Below, piece by piece: positions 11,363 through 21,799 of a stretch of 33,541 bases of DNA (position 1 is the first letter of the stretch; the number at the start of each line of letters is the position of its first letter). The notes below the pieces were generated by a model that saw nothing but the letters and a program-made list of their open reading frames with translations, did no database searches and was not told the origin of the DNA. The translations under genes were made by a program, and so were the position numbers. The stretch lies in contig NW_014577283.1 of assembly GCF_000485595.1 (NCBI RefSeq), forward strand, positions 378,052 to 411,592. The letters are read 5' to 3'. This stretch comes from Priapulus caudatus. Lineage: Eukaryota > Priapulida > Priapulimorpha > Priapulimorphida > Priapulidae.

Positions 11363-12328
11363 TTACAACTGATACAGCTGTGTGATCAGCTTCTTGGACC
11401 TAGTCTGTGTGTGGACAGTTAGTCCAATATAAAGGGCAAAGGTGGTTCATAGTCCAATGAATGTCGAGCTTTGGGAGTTGGAGTACACTTCTTACAGTTA
11501 GACATAATGGTCTGCGAGACAGTTAGACATATCTGACTGTTTTAAGAGTCCTGATCCTTCAGATCAGCTCTTTGTAGCAGCATGGTTACTAGAGTCTTGA
11601 GATTTATGGGAACTGAGTTCTGCTGGCAGTCAGAGGTGAATGAAGCATTAAATTTGAAACCGTTTGAGTGGAAGATATCATTCCGCACAATTTTTGCAGC
11701 CTTAGCTAGAATCATTGCTTCATCCTCATAGTCACTCTTCAATGCCTCTTTTAGCATCTGTTGCATGCCTTGTTCAAAAACAAGTATGCGATTCTTTCCA
11801 CCACTTTGCTCTGGTGCATTTGGAAAGTACTTAAGAACTTGCTCCTTGAAGCGTACTTTGCTGATGCCAAGATCATGCAGACGACTTTTATACAGGTGAC
11901 GTAGCATTAAAAACTTGAAATAGAAGGTTCCATCATCAACAGCGTTTTCTACATATGTGATAAGTTCAGCAAGGGCTCTGGCTTGGAATTTTTTCTCTTC
12001 TTTATAGCTCTCAGAGAAGTCCTGGTTTTGCCTCGTTAAGAAACGATGCCGATTTCGAAGTCCAACCAAGCAAGCCAAGTGATACTTTGCATCGAGTGAA
12101 ATTAGGTCACCACCCTCAATCCTGGATAATAAGTCTGTTTTATGCAGATCTTTGACCATGCTCCTCATATTATCATCTGTTTCAAGAGTACTGAACTCAT
12201 GTAGGTTTCCATCCTGTATTTTGCAGAATATACATAAGCTCTTGTCTACGGGCTGGCGGTGTGGACATCGTTTCTCATCTCCAGCACTCTTCTCGGCAGT
12301 AAAATCATCCCTCTCTCTCTCTCTGTTA
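11363..12328 (-). pseudogene. Copy A: internal part of an uncharacterised animal repeat-gene family, broken by the BEL element
   Basis: The minus-strand frame from 12328 to a stop at 11542-11544 carries LCIFC...YHLACLVGLRNRHR, a C-x2-C plus H-x3-C pair that probably binds zinc, followed by a Lys/Glu-rich helical region. Past the stop the same frame continues with family-like sequence (SQICLTVSQTI, then ARHSLDYEPPLP) to a one-base shift near 11430 and on to 11363. The first module of the protein is missing because the 3' LTR of the BEL element abuts it at 12329. I recognise this family only as a large, often multi-copy hypothetical protein in marine invertebrates. Its function is unknown to me, and a mobile-element origin is plausible from copy number. 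Copy B carries the missing N-terminus. Confidence 0.72.
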
Positions 12329-12693
12329 TGTCGACCCTGTCGGGTGAATAACGAAAACCGTAGCAAAAACAATCTTAACAAGCATAGGTAACATGTTCAA
12401 TCAAAATGATTATTATTGATACTTATTAACAAAATCATTGTCGAGCACAAAACAAATACAATACTACATTTCAATTATAGAACAAGTTACATAATTAGGC
12501 CTATATGCACGTTACATAATAAAACATTATAAGCACGATACCTTAGCACGACTGGCCAGTCTGCGCGCACCACGCTAAGTGCACGATCTACACAAAACCT
12601 CTCATTCGGGGTTTCCGACACTTAAACCTTAGGAAAAACCTAACGGCACCTAGCAAGGCCAAACATAACTTAAACAGGTAACACTTCACAACA
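12329..12693 (-). repeat. 3' LTR of the BEL/Pao element
   Basis: It matches 18449-18801 along its length and lies directly after a polypurine tract. On the minus strand it starts TGTTGTGAAG and ends GGGTCGACA. The host sequence at its far edge is copy A. Differences from the 5' LTR include at least a dozen single-base indels. Confidence 0.92.
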
Positions 12694-12705
12694 TCCTCCC
12701 TTCTT
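12694..12705 (-). promoter_or_regulatory. Polypurine tract of the BEL/Pao element
   Basis: On the minus strand AAGAAGGGAGGA sits immediately before the 3' LTR, where plus-strand DNA synthesis of LTR retrotransposons is primed. Confidence 0.8.
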
Positions 12706-12773
12706 GAAAATTATTAAACAACTCAACTATGGTTTCTCAAATGAAATAGATTTTCAATTATTCAAACGTACAT

Positions 12774-15700
12774 TTATGAAGTGTCCTCAGAACTTTCTAA
12801 TAGCCGCAAACGTGCTATTGGCCGACGTATTACCCCTCTCGGCGTTTTGACTGCCACTGACCGTACGAGTCCATCACGACCTAAATAAACTTCCTCAATC
12901 TTACCCAGAATCCACTCTTGTTTCTTGTATTGTCCTCCGTTATTAGAACTATATCCCCAATCTTGGCGTTATCACAACCTTCAAACCATTTTTTTCGTAC
13001 ATTCAACTCCGATAAATACTCCTTTTGCCATCTGTTCCAGAATAACTTGCTGATACGCTGACGAAATTGCCATCTTTTCCCAATACTGGAATCCCTTGTT
13101 CTTGCATCAAGATCGGGCATAACTTGCAAGTTTCGTCCAATCAACAGGTGCCTTGGCGTTAATGGCAACGGGCCTTCCTTATCAGCGGATACCATTGTCA
13201 ATGGTATTAAATTTAACTGAGCCTCCACGTCAGTTAAAACAGTCACTAGCTCATTAAACGTCAACTGTGCTTTCCCAGGAGCTTTCGTAGTAAAATCTTA
13301 ATGCTTCGTATAAGCCGTTCATAGAAACCTCCTTGCCATGGAGCCTTTTCTGTAATGAACTTCCGCTCTGTTTCATCATGCCGCAAGCAATCCTAAATCT
13401 TTTGCTTGTCCTTCTTGGCTTTGTACAATAACTCCAGCACATTAGCTGCCCTCTTGAATGACTTCGCATTATCTGAGTACAGAACACCACATTTTCCTTG
13501 CCTGTTTGTCATCCTTTCAAACGCCTGTAAGAACTCCCCAGCTGACATGTTCTCAACCAGCTCAAGATGTACAGCTCTTGTTGTCATACAAGTAAATATT
13601 ACAATGTAGACTTTCTTTGTGTCATCGCCTCTCGATGTCTTTACGTAAAGTGGGCCGGCAAAGTCAGTTCCCACATACAAAAACGGTGGCGCCTCTGTTT
13701 CTCTCTCTGCTGGTAATGAGCCAATTTTCTGCTTCATAATGGTTGGCTCTCGACATTTCATACACTTGTTTAATATCCTCCTTACTTCTAACCGACCTTT
13801 TAGTAGCCAAAATTTACATCTCAGGTTAGCCAACGTTTGTGCGATTTCAGTGTGACTATGCAATTTGTGATAATGCAAAACTATCCTGTCGACTAATACA
13901 TCGTGATTCGGCAATATGATTGGCCGCCGTGCCTCATCAGGAAGCAACGATCGACATAGCCTACCACCAACACGAATTACACGCTTACTTTTATCCCACA
14001 CGGGCGACAACGGCAACAATCTGCTAGTCTTTGAAACCGGTTTTCCCGCTTCCAATAGTCTCATTTCTTCAGGAAATGCCTTCCGTTGAACGCGGTTTAT
14101 CCAGAACATCTCTTCATTCTGATACTCTGTCAAATTCAGAAGAGCATCATCACTCCCCTCGTTCGGAAAGCTTTTGCGTCTATGCCGTTTCAACCATCCT
14201 CTTATCATTGTAAAGACGCTCAAGAACTTTGAGTATGATTCAAATTTCCCCATATATGCTGTTAGCGGGTCATCATGGTCTGCTTCTGATTTCACGTTGC
14301 AAACAATGATCCGTCTAAGCTTTCTGTTAGCTTCATCATACGACGTCTTTGTACTAAGCTCTGTTTGTTTAGGCCATTCCGCTTCGTCCTCTTTCAGAAA
14401 CTCTGGACCTTGCCACTAATGTTTATTGTTTGCCAAAGCTGAAGCATTACAGCCACGAGAACAAACGTCTGCTGGGTTTAACCTTTCTGGTACAAACCTC
14501 TATTTCCTGGCTCTACTAGTGATTGTATTGTAGTCACACTATTCCCTACAAATACCTGCCATTTATAAGCAGGCTGACTAATCCAGTGCAATACGATATT
14601 TGAGTCTGTCCAACAGTATGTTGACACCAGTGGCAGCTTCAACCGAGTCTTCACGTATTCTATTAATCTTGCTGTAATCAGAGCAGCCTTTAACTTTAGT
14701 TCTGGCAGTGTCCTTTGCTTGTCAATAGGGGACACCCTAGTCTTTGAGCATAATATCGTGACGTGGTTCTCTTTGACTTCGGGGTCCGTAACAAGCAAGT
14801 AGACCATTGCTCCATACGATACCTTGCACGCATCACCAAAAGCATGCAGCAAGAATTTTGGAGCCTTGAAGTTTTCTGGTACCAAAGGTCTTCGGAGCTT
14901 TATTTTACTCCGTTTCTCCACATCTGCCTTCCAAGCTAACCAAGCCGCTGCTAAATCTTCTGGTAGAGCGCCGTCCCAACTTCCTGTTGTTAACGAAGCC
15001 TTCTGAAATATCTGTTTTGCCTTCAATACAAATGGCGAAAGTACTCCCATGGGATCGTACACCCTGTGCAACTGCTGTAACACTGTTCGTCTAGTTTCAT
15101 GTTTCACATTTTCCATTTTCTCATAGAACGGGAACATCAAACCGTCTTCATAAAGTATGTACCTTACCCCAAAATTTTTTATTGCGTATTCTTCTTCAAC
15201 AAACGTTTTCTCGTGACATGCAGCCAAATCCTCCCTCTCTAAAAGATCGAGAGCACCTCGCTTGTTAGATGCAAACTTTCGTAGCGGGAATCGTCTCGAC
15301 TTCATCATAGACTTTATATCCAACGCCAATTGCTTGGCACTTGTAACGTTACTAGCTCCAGAGATGACATCATCAACATACATATTTTCCATGAGCTCAT
15401 TCGACGCGTCCGGAAACTCCTTCTCTTGGGATTTCACGTGATCATGGACTGTCTGCATGCTGCTGAATGGAGATGGTTTCAATCCGAACGTTACTCTAGT
15501 TATATCTGTAGACATCAGGCAGTCTGTGCTTATCCATGTCACGCCACAGAAAACGTTGCAAATCCCTGTCAATATCATTGATCATAACCTGATGAAACAT
15601 TTTTTATATGTCGGCTATTATAGTAACAGCATGTCTTCTAAAACTGAGTAAAACAGCCAATATGTCCGGTTGAAGAGCAGGCCCTGGTAACAGCACACTA

Positions 15701-16020
15701 TTAAGTGATATCCCACTTGGCCCTTTTGCTGACCCATCAAACACTATCCTACACTTTGTAGTGACCCGGTCCGCTTTGACCACTGGGTGGTGGGGCAAAT
15801 ACCACACGGGATTCTTAGTATCTTCTTTCCCAACCAACTCTGCTCTCCCAGTCTCCAGGAGCTCGCATATCTGGTCTTGATACGTTGCAGCCAACTCAGG
15901 ATCCTTTTCCAACCTTCGTTCAATACCATACAGCCTTTTTTCAGCCACATGCCAATTTGATTTTAGCTCCACGTTCCCATCCAGATAATCTGGGTGAAAT
16001 CTCAAACCAGTTTCATAATG
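12774..16020 (-). pseudogene. BEL/Pao pol: reverse transcriptase, RNase H, integrase (broken)
   Basis: The order of domains on the minus strand is as follows. The reverse transcriptase starts near 16005 (GIHYETGLRFHPDYL); its active site YVDD is at about 15369-15380. An RNase H-like region follows with FGDACKVSYGA and WTDSNIVLHW. The integrase has an HH-CC zinc module (HYHKLHSH...CMKC), catalytic Asp in YVGTDFAGPL and YSDNAKSF, and catalytic Glu in GGFYERLI near 13320. Last comes a C-terminal region with WQ...FW.RW..EYL, as in DUF5641. The frame is broken by stops at about 15628 (after TIIADI), 14417 and 13393, and by shifts near 16015, 15510, 14500, 13275 and 12930. The last recognisable codon is just before the stop at 12774-12776. 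Some breaks may be assembly errors, given the indel-rich LTR differences. Confidence 0.9.
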
Positions 16021-18068
16021 TATACCAGTGAAATGCGTTTTCCCTGATGTTGCCTCATGGCTTCAATTTCTAGCCCTGACTTCTTGGACTGCGTATCAGC
16101 TGGCAGAATTTCAAGATGCTCTAGTTCCCAATGCTTCACAGCCATATCTATGGGATCCTCAATTTGAAAGTAGACTCTGTATACACCAGGTGGTGAGGTT
16201 TTCCTACTAATCTTAGACGAATAGGGTCCTGCTAGAATCCAGCCAATGTGACTCATCTGTGCAACTGGAGTACCTGGGGGTCCACGAATCACTAAACCCA
16301 TCATAATGTTTAGTGTATCTTCTACTCCAAGCATTATGTCAACGCGTACCGCATCTTTCCTCGGAAACTGATCAGCCAATTGCAAGTTCTGTAGGTGTGG
16401 CATCTTTGACAGGTCAACATGTACTGCAGTCAAGTCTGCACTTGGTTTATCAATGACGTACGCTTCAACCTCAAATGTCTCCCCTTGCCATGACGGTAAC
16501 GCAGTAGACAGCTTAAACCTAACTCGCTCTGTCTTCAGGCTCATAGCTTTACCACCTGCCAGAGTGAATTTGCCATCAACAGCGGAACCCTTCAATCCCA
16601 GCGTCTTCGCAGCTCTTTTACTGATAAAGGAGACGCCGCTACCACTATCAAACAAGACACGCGCCGTGATCATTGCTGAATTCGATTCGATTTTGGCAAC
16701 CCCACTCAACATCAGCAGCTCCTTTGGGTCTTTCATGGGTTTAACTAGTCCAGACGCTGACTGAATCTGACCACTAGCCACAGCGTCAATAGATTTCCTA
16801 TCAGGTCCAGCACCACCTCGTTTACCAACGTTCACCTCGTAATGCAGGAGATCATGATGGTTCCCCTCGCACACCGAGCATCCCTTTACCATTTTGCAAT
16901 CCTTCCTTAAGTGACCTGGCCTCAAACATCTGAAGCACGCTCCCTTACGTCTAGCGTTGTTGTACTTAAGGCTTGTCGCCATTGCATTCGCTTCGCTACA
17001 GTTGGACGACAAGTGACCCTTCTCGCAAAATATGCAATTCTTCCATTCAGTTCTGGATACATTTAGGGCTTGACCAGTGTGCTGTCTTCTTCTATCCGCA
17101 TCTAGACCCGTGTCTCGCCTGGGCTCCTCCCTTCTGGATTGCGATTCTGTGCGCCTAGATATCTGCAGTGCTTCATGTAGCTGCTCCAGCATCTTGTCGA
17201 ATGTCACCGGCAAATGAAACCTTACTCCCATTTGTTTCTCTTCGTGCATTCTTTCCGAATCCCACTTGCGAAGTAAAACATTTGGCATCTTTGTACGCAC
17301 GAGTGCTGTCAATAGCCAACTGCTTTCAATCAGACTTACATTATTACCAGCCTTCTTCAGCAAGTAGTTCCAGCTCGAAACTAATCTAGCATACAAAGGA
17401 TCTATCTCTCTAACAGTTGGAGCACTTGCCGCCTTCGCTGTGGCCATGTCTTCTACCGCTTATCTATTCTATATTCTAGCCAGCACATCACCGTATTTCG
17501 ATTCAAGGGCCATGATTACTTCGCTGTGTGTAGGATCTTTCAGTGATGCAGCTATTTTCATTGGCTCACCCTCCAATACCGACAGGACGTAGTGAGCTTT
17601 CTCCGCCTCACTATAGCCAGGCTTCTTGAACTCTTCCTCGACCAGCGAACGCCACTGATCAAACATATTCGGATCACCGTTAAATACAGGGATCGTTATT
17701 TCTCGCTTCCTATATGTTAATGTTTCCAATATCTTTGCGAGTTGCTCTGCGTTGATCCCCGAATTCATACTCCTGACAACTTCCTTCAGTTCCTCAGTGA
17801 TATGTTGCGCTATGCTAACCTCACTAACTCTACTGGCGCCCGCTTCACTTCCCACCGAATCACTATGGCTATGCGCTTTCGCACCTGTCAACCATTTGCT
17901 CTCAAGATGTTGCACTCGCGCATCGACTGTAGAATACTGCTCTCTGTATTTCTCTTCATTGTCTTCATCTCTTCCATCTGCTTGTCGCGCATTCGCATCC
18001 AAGACGTCTCAAACGTTTACATTTTCCGGATCAATTCTATAGCGTCCTGAATTTCCATCAACTTTCAT
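16002..18068 (-). pseudogene. BEL/Pao gag and aspartic protease (broken)
   Basis: A likely ATG at 18066-18068 opens the gag frame, which is stopped by TGA at 18009-18011 and by TAG and TAA between 17471 and 17448. All three stops are in one frame, so no shift is needed. The first part has the DUF1759-like NGDPNMFDQWRSLVEEEF. The second part (from 17447) has CCHC zinc knuckles CIFCEKGHLSSNC and CFRCLRPGHLRKDC at residues 138-150 and 171-184, then a third Cys/His motif (CSVCEGNHH). The protease follows, with active-site FDSGSGVSFI at residues 266-275. The frame then shifts near 16015 into the reverse transcriptase. Gag would form the particle and bind RNA; the protease would cut the polyprotein. 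Confidence 0.9.
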
Positions 18069-18423
18069 ATTGCTGCGCAGCTCGCCTAGATCCGCTACAC
18101 TTATTCGTACAGCTATTTCTAACTCATCGCGAGCTCCCACCACACTTGACTCGGCTCGCTTACAATGACGTATCAATGTTTTGCAAAAGCTTAAGTAACT
18201 TTATACGGTTCACCCGCCTTCTCTCTAAATTATCACATAATGCGTCGTACGACTTAACGACTGGTTATCGCGTGATTCAATTTCCAAGTCAAATGCTCAA
18301 CAACGCAGCACGCGCGGCGCGGCGCACTAGGCTACAGCGCGCTCCAACACACGCGCCGCGATATATACCTTTGAACAATGATACACATAATTAATGGCAC
18401 AGCATTCTTCGGCAACTAATAAT
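18069..18423 (-). other. BEL/Pao leader between primer site and gag
   Basis: Non-coding 5' leader of the element, with no recognisable open frame. Confidence 0.6.
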
Positions 18424-18440
18424 CTCCGCTCGAAGGACCA
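18424..18440 (-). promoter_or_regulatory. Primer binding site of the BEL/Pao element
   Basis: On the minus strand, TGGTCCTTCGAGCGGAG begins eight bases inside the 5' LTR end. The initial TGG pairs with the CCA end of a tRNA. I cannot say which tRNA. Confidence 0.7.
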
Positions 18441-18448
18441 TACGTTTA

Positions 18449-18801
18449 TGTCGACCCTGTCGGGTGAATAACGAAAACCGTAGCAAAAACAACCTTAACA
18501 AGCATAGTACCATGTTTCAATCAAAATGATTATTATTGATACTTATTACAAAATCATTGTCGAGCACAAAACAAATACAATATTACATTCATCATACAAC
18601 AAGTTACATAATTAGGCCTATAATGCACGGTTACATATAAAACATTATAGCACGATACTTTAGCACGACTGGCCAGTCTGCGCGCGCACAGCCTAAGTGC
18701 AGCGATCTACACAAAACCTCTCATTCGGGTTTCCGTCACTTAAACCCTGGAAAAAACCTAAACGGCACCTAGGAGGCCAAACATAACTTAAAACCAGGTA
18801 A
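18449..18801 (-). repeat. 5' LTR of the BEL/Pao element, truncated by gap
   Basis: Matches the LTR at 12329-12693 but stops where the Ns begin. On the minus strand this is the upstream LTR and would carry the promoter. About 13 bases of the expected LTR end are hidden. Confidence 0.92.
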
Positions 18802-19011
18802 NNNNNNNNNNNNNNNNNNNNNNNNNNNNNNNNNNNNNNNNNNNNNNNNNNNNNNNNNNNNNNNNNNNNNNNNNNNNNNNNNNNNNNNNNNNNNNNNNNN
18901 NNNNNNNNNNNNNNNNNNNNNNNNNNNNNNNNNNNNNNNNNNNNNNNNNNNNNNNNNNNNNNNNNNNNNNNNNNNNNNNNNNNNNNNNNNNNNNNNNNNN
19001 NNNNNNNNNNN
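18802..19011. other. Assembly gap (210 N)
   Basis: The run of N lies between the 5' LTR and the minisatellite. It hides the LTR end, the target duplication, and possibly the missing N-terminal part of copy A. Confidence 0.99.
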
Positions 19012-19621
19012 GTACGTGCGTGTAGGGGCGTGTACGTGCGTGTACCCGCGTGTACGTGCGTGTAGCGTGTACGTGCGTGTATCTGCGTGCACGTGCGTGT
19101 ACCCGCGTGTACGTGCGTGTACCCGCGTCTACGTGCGTGTGTCTGCGTGCACGTGCGTGTACCCGCGTGTACGTGCGTGTATTTGCGTGTACGTGCGTGT
19201 ACCTGCGTGTACACGCGTGTACCCGCGTGTACGTGCGTGTATCTCCGTGTACCCGCGTGTACATGCGTGTATCTGCGTGTACGTGTACGTGCGTGTATCT
19301 GCGTGCACGTGCGTGTACCCGGGTACACGCACGTACACGCGGGTACACGCACGTGCACGCAGATACACGCACGTACACGCGGGTACACGCACGTGCACGC
19401 AGATACACGCACGTACACGCGGGTACACACACGTACACGCACGTACACGCGGGTACACGCACGTGCACACATACATGTGCGTGTACCTGCGTGTACGTGC
19501 GTGTACCCGCGTGTACGTGCGTGTATCTCCGTGTACCCGCGTGTACGTGCGTGTATCTGGGTGTACGTGCGTGTACCCGCGTGTACGTGCGTGTATCTCC
19601 GTGTACCCGCGTGTACGTGCG
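19012..19621. repeat. GTACGTGCGT-type minisatellite with internal inversions
   Basis: The units are about 10 bp (GTACGTGCGT, GTACCCGCGT, GTATCTGCGT), arranged in higher-order pairs. Up to 19320 the GTGCGTGTA orientation is read. At the palindromic junction GTGTACCCGGGTACAC the array flips to the ACGCACGTACAC orientation until about 19467, then flips back at CACATACATGTG. All six frames are open over long stretches because the unit lacks stops; these frames are not genes. The right edge runs into copy B at 19622. Confidence 0.93.
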
Positions 19622-20245
19622 TTTTCTACATATGTGATAAGTTCAGCAAGGGCTCTGGCTGGAATTTTTTATCTTCTTTATAGCTCTCAGAGAAGTCCTG
19701 GCTTTGCCTCGTTAAGGAACGATACCGATTTCGAAGTCCAACCAAGCAAGCCAAGTGATTTAGGTCACCACCCTCAATCATGGATAATAAGTCTGTTTCA
19801 TGCAGATCTTTGACCATGCTTCTCACATTGTCATCTGTTTCAAGAGTACAGAACTCATGTAGGTTTCCATCCTTTTATTGCAGAATATACATAAGCTCTT
19901 GTCTAAGGGCTGGCGGTGTCGACATCGTTTCTCATCTCCAGCACCCTTCTCGTCAGTACTATCATCGCTCTCCCTCTTCCGTGCTCTTTCCAATTTGCTT
20001 ATATTGAATTTTGCATGACAAGATTTGTGCCACTGTGCTCGATAATTTATGAACTGGTCCACATATATGTCATCTCCAAAAGTAAGTGGTACTGGTAGTT
20101 GGTTTAGTTCCCTGAATGTCTGCACATTGTTCAGGAATGATGTATACGGTTCCGATTTGTCACCAGGGCCATGTGCATTTAACGAGCATCTGAGTGCTTC
20201 AGAAGTTGACTCTTGGCATACTATACACAAGCTCGAGTCCATCAT
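19622..20245 (-). pseudogene. Copy B: N-terminal part of the uncharacterised repeat-gene family, cut off by the minisatellite
   Basis: It starts with ATG at 20243-20245 and MMDSSLCIVCQE. A first C-x2-C...WHKSCH module (to about residue 92) is followed by the second module LCIFC...HLACLVGL shared with copy A. Compared with copy A it lacks one base near 19865, 18 bases before HLACLVGL, and one base near 19657. It ends at 19621 in the minisatellite, just after a segment whose minus strand reads GCTGAACTTATCACAT. The paired Cys/His modules suggest zinc binding; the function is unknown. This copy supplies the start of the protein that copy A lacks. Confidence 0.72.
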
Positions 20246-20869
20246 GCCCAGGTATCTTCAGTCACAGCGTACATTAACACGTAAATTTTTTTATAAACAT
20301 AGAATAAAAAGAGCAGTGGTATTACGTTTACCATTAATATTATTATAGAATTACTAATTACAGAATACCAATTATAGAACGCTAGCACTCTCATTGTGGC
20401 CGTGCACGTGTGTTGCTGCATTGTGTGACGTAGGGGGTGGGGGTGCGCTATTGTTTAACGCGTGGGCATCTTCATTATTGAATATGTAGGGGGTGTGGGC
20501 ACCACTGGGATGAGTGAGCGACAGCAAAAACTCTTTCCTGGAATTGAGGACAAGAGCTCACCAATTTTGATGCAAATATTCATCTCCAGATGTTCTAAAT
20601 AGTTTAATTGCATTCCTCATCCCAGAAATGTATGTTTAGACACCAAGTTTGCCCTCCTAAGTAACCTAGAAGCCGAGATATTGACATTTATAGGTTTTTA
20701 CATGGCAGCCATCTTGGAATCCAAGATGGGCGGTTCCCTCTATTTTGCTGAAGTGGCTCCTATCAAAAATTGAAACCTTAGGCACTGGATAGTATATGGA
20801 AAAAGTTTGGTGCTTTTATCCGGGATGTCCCCATCCTTCTCAAATCTGGGCCTAATTGCCACCTGACTA
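20246..20869. other. Non-coding flank of copy B
   Basis: No open frame of interest. It includes an ATGGCAGCCATCTTGG segment (near 20702) and AT-rich stretches. It may be the 5' part of the same dispersed repeat as copy B, since it lies directly upstream. Confidence 0.4.
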
Positions 20870-20934
20870 TTAGGGTTAGGGTTGAGTTATGGTTATGGTT
20901 AGGGTTAGGGTTAGGGTTAGGGTTAGGGTTAGGG
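20870..20934. repeat. Interstitial telomere-like array (TTAGGG)n
   Basis: TTAGGG units with a few changes (TTGAGTTATGG, TTATGG), ending TTAGGGATATGG. Confidence 0.92.
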
Positions 20935-21059
20935 ATATGGTTATGCGCTATTCGTCCGAGCAGTCGTACAGCGTGGTATGCGTCACTTTCCCACACCATA
21001 GATTAATTTGGTACTATGACACGCGTATATAAGATAGCCGAGTCGGTTTAGAGTTATAG

Positions 21060-21096
21060 TGTTAGGGTTAGGGTTGGGTTATGGTTAGGGTTAGGG
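21060..21096. repeat. Second short (TTAGGG)n array
   Basis: A few TTAGGG units with the same order of variants as 20870-20934, also ending TTAGGGATATGG. It looks like a second copy of the same array. Confidence 0.88.
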
Positions 21097-21669
21097 ATAT
21101 GGTTCTGGGCTCGTGAAGTGGTCTTGAGTGAAGTGAATTATTACTTCGCACAAATCAGAAACGCGAACCATGTGTGATGTCATGAATAATTTATCAATCT
21201 TCAGTCGCCATCCTACGGTTTAAAAGCTCGCCCCCCCGCACACTGTACGACTCAAAGTTGCCGCAAACCATGGCACTCTCGTGGCGTTCCAAGCGGATTT
21301 AGCGTGTACTAAGGGTCGGGAGTGTTTTCCCGCCATTTTTACCGAAAGCGGTTCCCATGGCGCTGCTCTGTGATTGGTCAATTTTCTTCAACGCTCGGCG
21401 GCGGGTCGGATGGTCACGCACACTATCCGAGTCGCGTCGTAAGCACACTCACGTCCGATCCCCTCTCACAACAAGAATTTTCCCTTTATACATTTCGTAG
21501 TTGGAGGGGGGTTGCGTGTTATTAAACCTCTGGGAACAAAAGAAAAAAATAACCGTAGAATTCACAAATATTGCACCTACAATTTCAATTTTTTCGCGTG
21601 GCATGCCCCCATACCCCTACTGTTACGTGAAAGGCCACAGTATGTTTATTTGAATTATGTGCTTGCCGA
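21097..21669. other. Unique sequence with promoter-like motifs, no gene seen
   Basis: The segment 21320-21385 is GC-richer and contains TTTTCCCGCC (21325-21334), which matches the E2F consensus, and GATTGG (21372-21377), an inverted CCAAT box. No coding start clearly follows. Both motifs are short and could be chance. Confidence 0.35.
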
Positions 21670-21799
21670 TAGGTGGCGTAACTAGTTTAGTTGAGTAAGA
21701 TGAGCAGTCGCCATTTTATTTCTGCTGAGCTTACGATTTTGTAATGACTCAGATAAAACATTTGAAAACCTCGAAAATCACATCATTTTTTTAAAGTAG

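Larger units (their letters stand above)
12329..18801 (-). mobile_element. BEL/Pao LTR retrotransposon, degenerate, 5' LTR cut by a gap
   Basis: Two direct LTRs (12329-12693 and 18449 to the gap) bound an internal region with minus-strand gag, aspartic protease, reverse transcriptase, RNase H and integrase in the BEL/Pao order. A primer binding site next to the 5' LTR (18424-18440) and a polypurine tract next to the 3' LTR (12694-12705) complete the structure. The LTR begins TGT and ends ACA. The element is inserted in copy A of the uncharacterised family. The target duplication cannot be read because the outer end of the 5' LTR lies in the N gap. Several stops and frameshifts mean it cannot be active as assembled. 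Confidence 0.95.

Noticed and set aside
16002-16020. Programmed frameshift between protease and reverse transcriptase of the BEL element
   Set aside because: BEL/Pao elements usually use one continuous frame and there are many other breaks; I saw no slippery heptamer with a clear stem.
18693-19813. Long Cys/Val/Arg or His/Thr/Arg-rich open frames on both strands
   Set aside because: All frames are open because the minisatellite unit contains no stop codon; they run through the N gap and have no domain.
20870-21096. True chromosome end
   Set aside because: Arrays are short, degenerate and embedded in other repeats on both sides, so they are interstitial.
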